DNA of 6,338 nt from NCBI GenBank assembly GCA_945292135.1, contig CALYRA010000081.1, positions 1-6,338 of the forward strand, given 5' to 3'. The translations under genes and the position numbers were made by a program. This stretch comes from an uncultured Dysgonomonas sp. (lineage in GTDB: Bacteria; Bacteroidota; Bacteroidia; Bacteroidales; Dysgonomonadaceae). Positions 1 through 6,338 of the stretch are shown here, piece by piece. The notes under the pieces are model-generated. The model saw nothing but the letters and a program-made list of their open reading frames with translations. It did not search any database and was not told where the DNA came from. Numbering within the stretch: the first letter of the stretch is position 1; the number at the start of each line of letters is the position of its first letter.

Positions 1-1103
1 TATTGGATCGCTTTCATGAAATGCCAAAAGATTCAAAATCTTATATCAATGCGTTAATAAATAAAATTATTGCGTTAAAGAATGTTGGTAAGTATAAAGA
101 AGCTCTGGAAGAATACAAAAACGTAAAGTTGGATTCCGATCACGATGCTTTCATTCTTTTGGTTTGGCATGCAGGAGAAGCCGCTGTCAAAGCCAAGGAA
201 TATAAAAGCGCAGAAGAGATACTAAAACAGCTGCTTGGAATACATGATTTTATAATGAATGCTAATTCTGATGCTGATAAAGTTTATGATTTATTGGTAG
301 AATGCGCGAAAGAATTACAAAATCCAGCCCTTGCGACATATTACGAAACAGAAAAGATAGGATGGATAAATATGATGGGAGGATTCAAAGCTATGTCGGA
401 AGATGATTATGACAAAGCTTTGGATTTTTATAATAAAGTACCTGAGGGTTCTTCATTATATCAGCATTCTATCGTAGATAAAATGAAACTATTTGTCGAT
501 TTTGGCAAAAGTGAAGAAGCATTAACTGAATTTGAAAAAATATCTAAAGACAGTGATATTTATTATATGGCTTTGCTAAATAAACAAGCTGCTTTAAATG
601 AATTGGAAAGATATTCAGAATCATTGGCTATATTCGACGAAATGCTTGAAAAAGATATTTGTAATTCTTTAGCTTTGGAAAATTCTTTTGATGCCGCACG
701 CTCAAATAAAGACTACAACAAACTACTGTTTATTGCTAACAAGATGACAGAATTAGCCGAAGATGAAGAAGAGGAAGAAAAAGCAATATACGAAACAGCC
801 TTAGCCCACTATTATTTAAACCAATATGAAGAAGTCATTAAGCTATTGGAGGAAGTAGATGAAGATGATGAAGATGAAAGTTATTGTCCTTTATGCTGTG
901 ATAACCAAGTAAAATTGGATTCGACTTATTTATTAGGGTGCACCTATCGAAAACTTGGAGATACAGAAAAAGCTGAAAAATATTTTGAAGAAGCTGAAGA
1001 TATGTCAGATTCAGGCGTTTCGGCTGTTATTACTGATGCTAATGGGCATAAACAAACAATAAGAGAAGGTTATAATCAACCATTTGATCCGGATGACGAA
1101 TAA
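1..1103 (+). CDS. TPR-repeat protein, 5' end cut off by the window
   Basis: This is the C-terminal 366 residues or so of a tetratricopeptide-repeat protein, probably a cytoplasmic protein-protein interaction scaffold; no enzymatic motif or signal peptide is visible. TPR-like helical pairs can be read at about residues 15-43 (GKYKEALEEYKNV), 53-78, 127-147 (DDYDKALDFYNKV), 155-181 (GKSEEALTEFEKI), 187-217 (ERYSESLAIFDEML), 262-284 (NQYEEVIKLLEEV) and 306-332 (GDTEKAEKYFEEAE), counting from the TTG codon at position 3. That TTG is simply the first codon that could be a start. The frame is open to the window edge and begins mid-repeat, so the true start is almost certainly upstream. The C-terminal part is very acidic (EDEEEEE near 253-259, DEDDEDE near 286-292), followed by a CPLCC cluster at 295-299 and another Cys at 313, a possible metal or redox site. 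It ends with TAA, 39 nt before a terminator hairpin. Function unknown; confident as a TPR protein. Confidence 0.85.
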   Translation, partial: LDRFHEMPKDSKSYINALINKIIALKNVGKYKEALEEYKNVKLDSDHDAFILLVWHAGEAAVKAKEYKSAEEILKQLLGIHDFIMNANSDADKVYDLLVECAKELQNPALATYYETEKIGWINMMGGFKAMSEDDYDKALDFYNKVPEGSSLYQHSIVDKMKLFVDFGKSEEALTEFEKISKDSDIYYMALLNKQAALNELERYSESLAIFDEMLEKDICNSLALENSFDAARSNKDYNKLLFIANKMTELAEDEEEEEKAIYETALAHYYLNQYEEVIKLLEEVDEDDEDESYCPLCCDNQVKLDSTYLLGCTYRKLGDTEKAEKYFEEAEDMSDSGVSAVITDANGHKQTIREGYNQPFDPDDE

Positions 1104-1142
1104 GCTACAAAACAAATATATTAGCTATTAACTAATAATTAT

Positions 1143-1170
1143 AAACGACAAACAAAAGTTTGTCGTTTTT
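1143..1170 (+). terminator. Rho-independent terminator after the TPR gene
   Basis: An 11-bp perfect stem (1143-1153 with 1158-1168, core ACGACAAAC/GTTTGTCGT) closes on an AAAA loop and runs into a T tract (1166-1170). It sits 39 nt after the TPR stop codon, which is the expected place and orientation. Read leftward, the stem is followed by TTTATAATTATT, a less regular U-rich tail. It may therefore also stop transcripts coming from the convergent glmS-zinc ribbon operon, which has no better terminator of its own. Confidence 0.85.
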
Positions 1171-1345
1171 AGTATAAATAAAAATAAATTACTTATCTAT
1201 AATACCTTATCCTATCCAAATTGGGAATCATAGACATGGCATGAACTATTTTTTCGGAGGTTTTATGATAAAATTTTTATTTACCATTTAAAGGGTTGCT
1301 TTACGCCTGTATTATTTCAAAATAAACTGAAAGATAAATATATTA
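1171..1345. other. intergenic stretch between convergent genes, no gene supported
   Basis: This AT-rich stretch lies between the TPR terminator and the zinc-ribbon stop codon. Frames on both strands are broken by frequent stops. The only notable item is a Shine-Dalgarno-like CGGAGG at 1255-1260 followed by ATG at 1265, within a 16-codon frame 1241-1291. No convincing terminator for the leftward operon is seen here: a 5-bp TTTCA/TGAAA hairpin near 1316-1332 is too weak to call. Confidence 0.5.
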
Positions 1346-1717
1346 TCAAACTTCTTGATCCAGCAATTTCCCGGCTTTCTTTATAAGTTCTTTTCTATTA
1401 ATATAGAATACTTTGGGAAAGTCAAGATCAGGATCTTCCTCCCATCTTTTATTTTCTTTAAAATAATTATATAGAGTTATAAAGTCGTCTTTGGTACGAC
1501 CTACTAAGTGGCGTCCTCCAACTTCAATTGCATAATAATATTTCAGATTATCCAATTTATAAGATTTTGCCAGACCACAATGAATACATGTCAAGACACC
1601 TTCATTTTGAGGACGTCTAATATAACCACCGTTCCATGTTGATTTAAAACAAGCTTTTCGTCCACATTCGGGACAAACGACATCCACTTTGGCAAAATCA
1701 GAGACAGATGTTTCCAT
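1346..1717 (-). CDS. small zinc-ribbon protein of unknown function, downstream of glmS
   Basis: A 123-residue protein with an N-terminal zinc-ribbon motif: CPEC at residues 15-18 and CIHC at 44-47 supply the four likely zinc ligands, with an extra Cys at 23. The C-terminal half (about 58-115) is rich in aromatic and charged residues (YYYAIEVGGRHLVGRTKDD, then NYFKENKRWEEDPD) and has no motif I recognise. There is no signal peptide or membrane segment, so it is probably cytoplasmic; zinc ribbons commonly bind nucleic acid or proteins, but nothing here decides which. I chose the ATG at 1717. A TTG directly before it (1720) would add one residue and is a less likely start. No Shine-Dalgarno is visible. 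The ATG lies 9 nt after the glmS stop on the same strand, so it is probably cotranscribed with glmS and translated by ribosomes finishing glmS. A structural gene is likely; the function is not assignable. Confidence 0.8.
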   Translation of the reverse strand: METSVSDFAKVDVVCPECGRKACFKSTWNGGYIRRPQNEGVLTCIHCGLAKSYKLDNLKYYYAIEVGGRHLVGRTKDDFITLYNYFKENKRWEEDPDLDFPKVFYINRKELIKKAGKLLDQEV

Positions 1718-1726
1718 CAATCAATT

Positions 1727-3571
1727 TTATTCTACTGTAACAGATTTCGCAAGATTTCTTGGCATATCCACATCTCGGTTTTTATTCACAGCTATGTGAT
1801 AAGCTAATAATTGCATCGGAATGGATGATAACAAAGGATCTAAACATTCTACGGTTGAGGGTATCTCAATGTAGTGATCCGCAAATGCTTTTATCGTTTC
1901 ATCACCTTCTGTTATGATTGCTATAATACGCCCTTTTCGCGCTTTGATTTCTTTCATATTGCTAACTACTTTTTCATATATTGTATTATGCGTAGCAATA
2001 GTTACAACAGGCATTTCATTGTCAATAAGGGCAATAGGGCCATGTTTCATTTCGGCGGCAGGATAACCTTCCGCATGTATATAAGATATTTCTTTCAGCT
2101 TTAATGCTCCTTCTAATGCTATCGGGTAATTATATCCTCGTCCCAAATAAATAAAGTTCTGAGCATAGGTGAATATCAATGATAGTTCTTTTATCTTATC
2201 ATTCAAATCCAATATTTTCTGAATCTTATCGGGAATGTGTTGCAATTCTTTTATTATTTCAAGGTATTTCGCTTCTTCTATTGTTTGTTTTTCTTTTGCT
2301 ATAGCTAATGCCATCATTGTCAGAACCGTTACTTGAGCCGTAAAAGCTTTTGTAGAAGCTACGCCTATTTCATGCCCACAATGCGTATAAGATCCTGAAT
2401 CTGTATTACGCGGAATAGAAGAGCCTACCACGTTACAAACGCCATATACAAATGCTCCCGCCTTACGTGCCAATTCGATTGCGGCCAAGGAATCCGCTGT
2501 CTCACCGGACTGTGATATAGCGATTACTATATCATCGGAATAAATCACCGGATGACGGTAACGAAATTCTGAAGCGTATTCGACTTCAACTGGAATACGG
2601 CAAAATTCTTCAAATAAATATTCGCCTATCAACCCTGCATGCCAAGATGTACCACAGGCAATAATCAGTATTCGCCGAGCATTGATAAATTTATCTTTAT
2701 GGTCAATTATTCCGGATAGCGTAACATTAGTACCTTCAACATTGATACGCCCACTCATACAACTTCTCAGCGTTTCCGGTTGCTCAAATATTTCTTTCAA
2801 CATAAAATGAGGATATCCTCCCCTTTCGAGTTGGCTGAGATTCATTTCAAGTTCTTTTATTTCCGGAGTTTTTTCTATATTTGAAATTGTAACAATTTTA
2901 GGATCTTTGTTACGCGAAAGTATAGCAATTTCTTCATCATCCAAATAAATGACTTTATTGGTATATTCTACAATCGGCGACGCATCTGAACCTAAAAAAT
3001 ACTCTCCTTCGCCTATACCAATAATTAAAGGACTGCTTTTTCGGGCAGCAATAATGTTATCGGGATTTCCTTTTTCTATAATTGCTATCGCATATGCGCC
3101 GACAACCTGATTCAATGCAAGTTGAACAGCCGTGAAGAGATCACAGTTATTTATTTTTTTTATGTATTCTATCAATTGTACTAATACTTCCGTATCAGTA
3201 CTACTGTGAAATGTATAGCCTTTATCTATTAATTCGGCTTTGATTACGGCATAATTCTCAATAATACCATTATGTATGAGGGCTAAATTTTCAGATTGAG
3301 AATAGTGGGGATGCGCATTCGCGTTGCTTGGTTCGCCATGTGTCGCCCATCGGGTATGAGCTATTCCTATTGTGCCTGTCGTATCTTTATCTTTAGCATA
3401 ATTTTCCAAGTCTTGTACACGACCTTTTGTCTTTAGGACTGAGAGTTTATTATCGTGATTAATTAAAGCTACTCCCGCACTGTCATAACCTCTGTATTCT
3501 AATCGACGGAGTCCTTTTACAAGTATTGGGTAAGCTTCACGAAATCCTATATATCCAACAATTCCACACAT
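1727..3571 (-). CDS. glmS: glutamine--fructose-6-phosphate aminotransferase (isomerizing)
   Basis: GlmS converts fructose-6-phosphate and glutamine to glucosamine-6-phosphate and glutamate, the first committed step towards UDP-GlcNAc for peptidoglycan and lipid A; it is cytoplasmic. The 614 residues match the full family length (about 610). The N-terminal class II glutaminase (about 2-220) has the nucleophile Cys2 exposed after Met removal (MCGIVGYIG), RGYDSAG at 27-33, HTRWATHG at 72-79, NG at 101-102 and SDASP at 195-199. Two SIS sugar-isomerase domains follow (about 290-430 and 460-600), with CGTSWHAG at 306-313, SQSGETADS at 353-361, EIGVASTKAF at 401-410 and HAEGYPAAEMKHGPIAL at 499-515. 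The family-typical tail DMPRNLAKSVTVE closes the protein. No key residue is missing. The ATG is fixed by the required Cys2 and is preceded by AAGGG 7 nt upstream, a fair ribosome-binding site. The gene has its own promoter and probably carries the zinc-ribbon gene behind it. Confidence 0.98.
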   Translation of the reverse strand: MCGIVGYIGFREAYPILVKGLRRLEYRGYDSAGVALINHDNKLSVLKTKGRVQDLENYAKDKDTTGTIGIAHTRWATHGEPSNANAHPHYSQSENLALIHNGIIENYAVIKAELIDKGYTFHSSTDTEVLVQLIEYIKKINNCDLFTAVQLALNQVVGAYAIAIIEKGNPDNIIAARKSSPLIIGIGEGEYFLGSDASPIVEYTNKVIYLDDEEIAILSRNKDPKIVTISNIEKTPEIKELEMNLSQLERGGYPHFMLKEIFEQPETLRSCMSGRINVEGTNVTLSGIIDHKDKFINARRILIIACGTSWHAGLIGEYLFEEFCRIPVEVEYASEFRYRHPVIYSDDIVIAISQSGETADSLAAIELARKAGAFVYGVCNVVGSSIPRNTDSGSYTHCGHEIGVASTKAFTAQVTVLTMMALAIAKEKQTIEEAKYLEIIKELQHIPDKIQKILDLNDKIKELSLIFTYAQNFIYLGRGYNYPIALEGALKLKEISYIHAEGYPAAEMKHGPIALIDNEMPVVTIATHNTIYEKVVSNMKEIKARKGRIIAIITEGDETIKAFADHYIEIPSTVECLDPLLSSIPMQLLAYHIAVNKNRDVDMPRNLAKSVTVE

Positions 3572-3602
3572 ATTAACGCCCTTCTTTTTATTTTTGAAAA
3601 TT
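3572..3602 (-). promoter_or_regulatory. glmS leader with Shine-Dalgarno-like AAGGG
   Basis: The short region between the promoter and the glmS ATG is A-rich and contains GAAGGG, leaving 7 nt (CGTTAAT) before the ATG. This spacing is right for a ribosome-binding site. Strong Shine-Dalgarno sequences are uncommon in Bacteroidota, and nadE and marC in this window lack one. Confidence 0.5.
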
Positions 3603-3633
3603 CAAAGGTAAACTATTATGTTTCTTGGGCAAA
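3603..3633 (-). promoter_or_regulatory. Bacteroidota-type promoter of glmS
   Basis: On the minus strand, TTTG (3633-3630) is followed after exactly 19 nt by TACCTTTG (3610-3603). This is a full match to the Bacteroides sigma-ABfr consensus (-33 TTTG, -7 TAnnTTTG, spacer about 19-21). Transcription would start near 3596-3598 and give a leader of about 25 nt. That leaves no room for a glmS ribozyme or riboswitch, and it shows that glmS need not depend on readthrough from nadE. Inferred from the consensus only. Confidence 0.75.
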
Positions 3634-3658
3634 AGGAAATGTAAATTTTATAAATGAT

Positions 3659-3676
3659 TGATAAATATTTTTATCA
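3659..3676. repeat. AT-rich inverted repeat in the nadE-glmS gap
   Basis: TGATAAA (3659-3665) and TTTATCA (3670-3676) form a perfect 7-bp inverted repeat around a 4-nt centre, 26 nt upstream of the glmS -33 box. It has no T tract on its leftward 3' side, so it does not look like a nadE terminator. Its position would suit an operator or an AT-rich upstream promoter element, but it is too short and AT-rich to exclude chance. Confidence 0.3.
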
Positions 3677-3726
3677 AAAAAGTCAAAAAAACATTCTTAT
3701 AGTCAGTATAAACGACCATAAAAATG

Positions 3727-3743
3727 ATTATTAAAAAAATAAT
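3727..3743 (-). terminator. possible weak terminator after nadE
   Basis: An AT-only 6-bp stem (ATTATT 3727-3732 with AATAAT 3738-3743, 5-nt loop) lies about 20 nt past the nadE stop. In the leftward direction it is followed by CATTTTTA. It is in the right place for a nadE terminator, but the stem has no G-C pair and would be weak, so some readthrough into glmS is possible. Such a hairpin could also arise by chance in this AT-rich gap. Confidence 0.3.
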
Positions 3744-3764
3744 AGCCTTTTTGCGTCAAATAGA

Positions 3765-5750
3765 TTATTCCAACTCATCCAATTGTTTCAACCATAATGA
3801 AACGGAAGCGTCGCTTGGCATGCGCCAATCTCCACGTGGCGAAAGATTTACCGAACCTACTTTCGGTCCGTCGGGTAAACATGATCGCTTAAATTGCTGT
3901 GAAAAGAAACGACGTGAAAATATTTTGAGCCATTTCAATATTTCATTTTTGGTATATTGTCCCTCAAAAGCATGTTGAGCCAAATAATATATTTTAGCCG
4001 GCGTAAATCCAAATCGAAGAACATAATACAAAAAGAAATCATGCAAAATATATGGCCCTACGACATCTTCTGTCTTTTGGGCGATTTGACCATCTTTATT
4101 TGCGGGAAGCAACTCGGGACTAACCGGAGTATCTATTACATCATACAAAATATGTTTGGATGATTGATCTATTTGCGTATCGGCAGCCCATTTGACCAAT
4201 GTGCGAACTAAGGTTTTAGGAACTCCCGTATTAACTGCATACATCGACATATGATCGCCATTGTAAGTACACCAACCTAAAGCCAGTTCGGATAAATCTC
4301 CTGTTCCAACGACCAGTCCATTTATTTTATTAGCATAGTCCATCAATATCTGGGTACGTTCACGGGCTTGACTGTTTTCGTAGGTTATATCATGCGTATT
4401 AATATCATGGGCTATATCTTTGAAATGCTGAATTACCGCATCTTTAATGGATATTTCAACTAATGTAACCCCTAAAGATTTTATCAAAGTGATTGCATTG
4501 TCATATGTACGATCCGTCGTACCAAATCCCGGCATAGTAATACCTATGATATTTTCTCTCGGTATATTTAATTTATCATAAGTTTTTACCATAACAAGTA
4601 AAGCCAATGTGGAATCCAATCCACCAGATACTCCCACAACTGCTTTCTTTATTCCGGTATGCAAAAGTCGTTTTGCCAATCCACCTATCTGAATAGAAAA
4701 AATTTCCTCACAGCGTACGTTTAACAAATTATCATTTGCCGGTACAAAGGGAGTCGGATTAATATAACGATTGAGAGATAAGTCTGTATCATCGTGATTT
4801 TTCTTAGTTTTTGACATTAAAGAAGTTTTTTTCTTTGCCAATTTCCTTGATACATGTATATTGCGATATTCCAAATTATCCAAAAACGGATATTCTAAAA
4901 CTGAAAATGATTTATTTTTCAATCGGTCATTTCTTAAGCGCTCTATATCGACATCTGCGATAATAATCGAATTATCAAAAGAAAAACGTTTTGCTTCCGC
5001 CAATATTTCGCCATTTTCGGCAATCAGGCTACTTCCGCCAAATACAATATCGGTAGTAGATTCGCCATTTCCTGCCGCCGCAAATACATAACCTGAAATA
5101 CAACGCGCTGATTGCTGACTTATCAAATTTTTCCGATAATTATGTTTGCCTGCGTTTTCGTCACTGGCAGACAAATTAAAAATAATATCGGCGCCATGCA
5201 AAGCATGAAATCCGGAAGGAGGTTGTGGAGTCCATAAATCTTCACAAATTTCTAACGCAAATTTGAACCATTCGTTTTCAAATATAATGTCGGTAACAAT
5301 CGGTACTGACCAACCACAAAGGCTTATGTTTTTCTGTTTTAATTCTCTTGAAGACGAGAACCACCGTTTATCATAGAATTCATTGTAATTAGGTAGAAAA
5401 GTTTTTGGAACAATACCACGTATCATCCCTCCACTTATAACTACGCCGGCATTATATAATTTATTGTTTACTTCCACCGGTAGTCCCACGATAGAAATTA
5501 CGGAATAATCGGAAGTCTCATTACAAATCCGAGAAAGCGATTTGATTGCTTGTTCTCTTAATAATTGCTGATTAAATAAATCTGCGCAAGTATATCCTGT
5601 TAAACACATTTCAGGGAAAACGACAACAAAAACTTCTTGTTCTTCCGCATCTGCTATTATCTTTAAGATTTGGTCTGCATTATATTCACAATCAGCAACC
5701 TTCATTTTGGGAGTTGCGGCGGCAACTCTTACGAAACCATATCTATTCAT
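3765..5750 (-). CDS. nadE: glutamine-dependent NAD+ synthetase
   Basis: NadE makes NAD+ from deamido-NAD (NaAD), ATP and glutamine, the last step of NAD biosynthesis, in the cytoplasm. At 661 residues it is the long form with its own glutaminase. An N-terminal nitrilase-type amidase domain (about 5-290) shows the Glu-Lys-Cys triad: Glu47 in FPEMCLTGY, Lys116 in PKTFLPNYNEFYDKRWF, and Cys169 in EICEDLW. A linker rich in Lys (about 300-325) leads to the synthetase domain (about 345-661), with the ATP-pyrophosphatase P-loop SGGLDS at 375-380, GTGDLSELALGWCTYNGDH at 482-500 and a conserved C-terminus, KRSCLPDGPKVGSVNLSPRG, at 621-640. All catalytic motifs are intact. The start is supported by the typical N-terminus YGFVRVAAATP beginning at residue 4 and by a promoter just upstream; no Shine-Dalgarno is seen. 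It is divergent from marC and lies 193 nt upstream of glmS. Confidence 0.98.
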   Translation of the reverse strand: MNRYGFVRVAAATPKMKVADCEYNADQILKIIADAEEQEVFVVVFPEMCLTGYTCADLFNQQLLREQAIKSLSRICNETSDYSVISIVGLPVEVNNKLYNAGVVISGGMIRGIVPKTFLPNYNEFYDKRWFSSSRELKQKNISLCGWSVPIVTDIIFENEWFKFALEICEDLWTPQPPSGFHALHGADIIFNLSASDENAGKHNYRKNLISQQSARCISGYVFAAAGNGESTTDIVFGGSSLIAENGEILAEAKRFSFDNSIIIADVDIERLRNDRLKNKSFSVLEYPFLDNLEYRNIHVSRKLAKKKTSLMSKTKKNHDDTDLSLNRYINPTPFVPANDNLLNVRCEEIFSIQIGGLAKRLLHTGIKKAVVGVSGGLDSTLALLVMVKTYDKLNIPRENIIGITMPGFGTTDRTYDNAITLIKSLGVTLVEISIKDAVIQHFKDIAHDINTHDITYENSQARERTQILMDYANKINGLVVGTGDLSELALGWCTYNGDHMSMYAVNTGVPKTLVRTLVKWAADTQIDQSSKHILYDVIDTPVSPELLPANKDGQIAQKTEDVVGPYILHDFFLYYVLRFGFTPAKIYYLAQHAFEGQYTKNEILKWLKIFSRRFFSQQFKRSCLPDGPKVGSVNLSPRGDWRMPSDASVSLWLKQLDELE

Positions 5751-5771
5751 GGACTAATCTTTATATTTTTA

Positions 5772-5805
5772 CAAAACTACAAAATGTTTTTATTAGGACA
5801 TCAAA
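5772..5805 (-). promoter_or_regulatory. Bacteroidota-type promoter of nadE
   Basis: On the minus strand, TAGTTTTG (5779-5772) matches the TAnnTTTG -7 box exactly. A TTTG at 5805-5802 lies 22 nt upstream, slightly longer than the usual 19-21 spacer. Transcription would begin near 5765, giving nadE a leader of only about 15 nt without a Shine-Dalgarno. This promoter interleaves with the divergent marC promoter. Confidence 0.6.
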
Positions 5806-5819
5806 AAGAATTATCTTTG
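5788..5819 (+). promoter_or_regulatory. Bacteroidota-type promoter of the marC-family gene
   Basis: TATCTTTG at 5812-5819 is an exact TAnnTTTG -7 box, with TTTT (instead of TTTG) at 5788-5791 after a 20-nt spacer. Transcription would start near 5826, about 26 nt before the marC ATG. It supports the ATG at 5852 over any earlier start, because earlier in-frame starts would lie upstream of or within the promoter. Confidence 0.6.
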
Positions 5820-5851
5820 TCATAAATACTGCATTTCAATATATTAACAAT

Positions 5852-6337
5852 ATGGAAATCAACTTAGCTCACATAGCAAGCGCCTTTGTCGTCTTATTCG
5901 CCCTGATCGATATTCTGGGTTCTGTACCTATTTTCCTCAATTTTACAAAAGATGGGCGAAAAGTCGAACCTCTTAAAGCCGCTATATACGCGTTTGTTAT
6001 AATGACTTTATTTCTTTTCGTCGGAGATTGGTTGTTGAAGTTATTTAATGTTGACGTATCGTCATTCGCTGTCGCAGGGGCATTGGTTATTTTTATTATA
6101 TCCATAGAAATGGTATTTGGCATTGAAATATTTCGTAACGATGCGCCCGGAGGTTCAGCGACGCTTGTACCAATCGTTTTTCCATTGGTCGCCGGCCCCG
6201 GAACATTTACGGCTTTATTATCCATGCGGGCGGAATACTCGGCTCAAGATATTATTATAGCGCTTTTCGCAAATATGATAATCGTCTTTCTCGTACTTCG
6301 CTATTTAAAGGTATTTCAAAAAATTATCGTAATTTGA
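5852..6337 (+). CDS. MarC-family (UPF0056) inner-membrane protein, C-terminus apparently lost
   Basis: A hydrophobic integral membrane protein of the MarC/UPF0056 family; the molecular role of this family is not established (the original link to multiple antibiotic resistance was not upheld). Five likely membrane segments lie at about residues 6-30, 43-64, 70-92, 103-124 and 133-152. Family-typical stretches include DILGSVPIFL (20-29), FAVAGALVIF (72-81) and FPLVAGPGTF (110-119). I place the start at ATG 5852: it begins directly with the family's N-terminus (MEINLAHIASAF), and the frame's 46-codon upstream extension would run back through the promoter into nadE. The frame stops with TGA at 6335-6337 after 161 residues, whereas relatives are about 200 residues with one more membrane helix. 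The shifted frame from 6331 stays open to the window edge, so a one-base frameshift near 6318-6330, either real or a sequencing error, is the likely cause. The family is certain; its integrity is not. Confidence 0.88.
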   Translation: MEINLAHIASAFVVLFALIDILGSVPIFLNFTKDGRKVEPLKAAIYAFVIMTLFLFVGDWLLKLFNVDVSSFAVAGALVIFIISIEMVFGIEIFRNDAPGGSATLVPIVFPLVAGPGTFTALLSMRAEYSAQDIIIALFANMIIVFLVLRYLKVFQKIIVI

Positions 6338-6338
6338 G

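Noticed and set aside
1228..1245. Imperfect palindrome around CATGGCATG
   Set aside because: It is short and imperfect, with no promoter beside it and no second copy in the window.
1874..2104. Plus-strand open frame inside glmS
   Set aside because: It is a shadow of the conserved second SIS domain of GlmS.
3572..3764. glmS ribozyme or other riboswitch
   Set aside because: The predicted leader is only about 25 nt, and the gap is AT-rich without a paired, GC-containing structured core.
3724..4163. Plus-strand open frames over the nadE 3' end
   Set aside because: They are antisense to conserved NadE sequence and show no recognisable domain or ribosome-binding site.
4861..5091. Plus-strand open frame inside nadE
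   Set aside because: It is antisense to the NadE amidase domain, with no independent support.
5714..5851. Upstream extension of the marC frame by 46 codons
   Set aside because: It overlaps the nadE start and the promoter region, is unlike the MarC N-terminus, and the ATG at 5852 fits the family exactly.
5869..6225. Open frame of 118 codons on the minus strand
   Set aside because: It is antisense to the clear MarC coding frame and has low-complexity, non-family sequence.

Overview
The window is AT-rich chromosomal DNA that most likely comes from a member of the Bacteroidota, probably Bacteroidales. Three things point there. Protein families and sequence style fit the phylum: a Bacteroidales-like GlmS, a long glutaminase-fused NadE and a MarC-family membrane protein. 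Three upstream regions carry the phylum's characteristic promoter signature (TAnnTTTG at -7, with a TTTG or TTTT box about 19-22 nt upstream). Two of the four visible starts, nadE and marC, lack a recognisable Shine-Dalgarno sequence; the zinc-ribbon gene also lacks one but sits directly behind glmS. Genus cannot be set from the sequence alone.

Layout from left to right. A 5'-truncated gene for an acidic TPR-repeat protein runs rightward (1-1103) and ends in a strong hairpin terminator (1143-1168). A short intergenic stretch follows, with only an orphan ribosome-binding-site-like motif and a 16-codon frame. Next come leftward genes: a small zinc-ribbon protein (1346-1717) lies 9 nt behind glmS (1727-3571) in an apparent two-gene operon with its own consensus promoter at 3603-3633. 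Upstream of this, also leftward, is nadE (3765-5750). Beyond it, divergently transcribed, is a marC-family gene (5852-6337). The nadE and marC promoters interleave in a 101-nt gap.

The recognisable genes are core metabolism rather than an accessory island. GlmS makes glucosamine-6-phosphate for peptidoglycan, LPS and other amino sugars. NadE performs the last step of NAD+ synthesis. Both draw ammonia from glutamine, but with unrelated glutaminase domains (N-terminal nucleophile versus nitrilase fold). The zinc-ribbon and TPR proteins have no assignable function. I found no mobile element, CRISPR array, RNA gene, toxin-antitoxin pair or defence locus.

The most unusual points are an early stop in marC right at the window's end, which looks like a one-base frameshift removing the last membrane segment, the interleaved divergent promoters, and the uncharacterised zinc-ribbon gene coupled to glmS. 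I see no convincing undescribed multi-gene system here.
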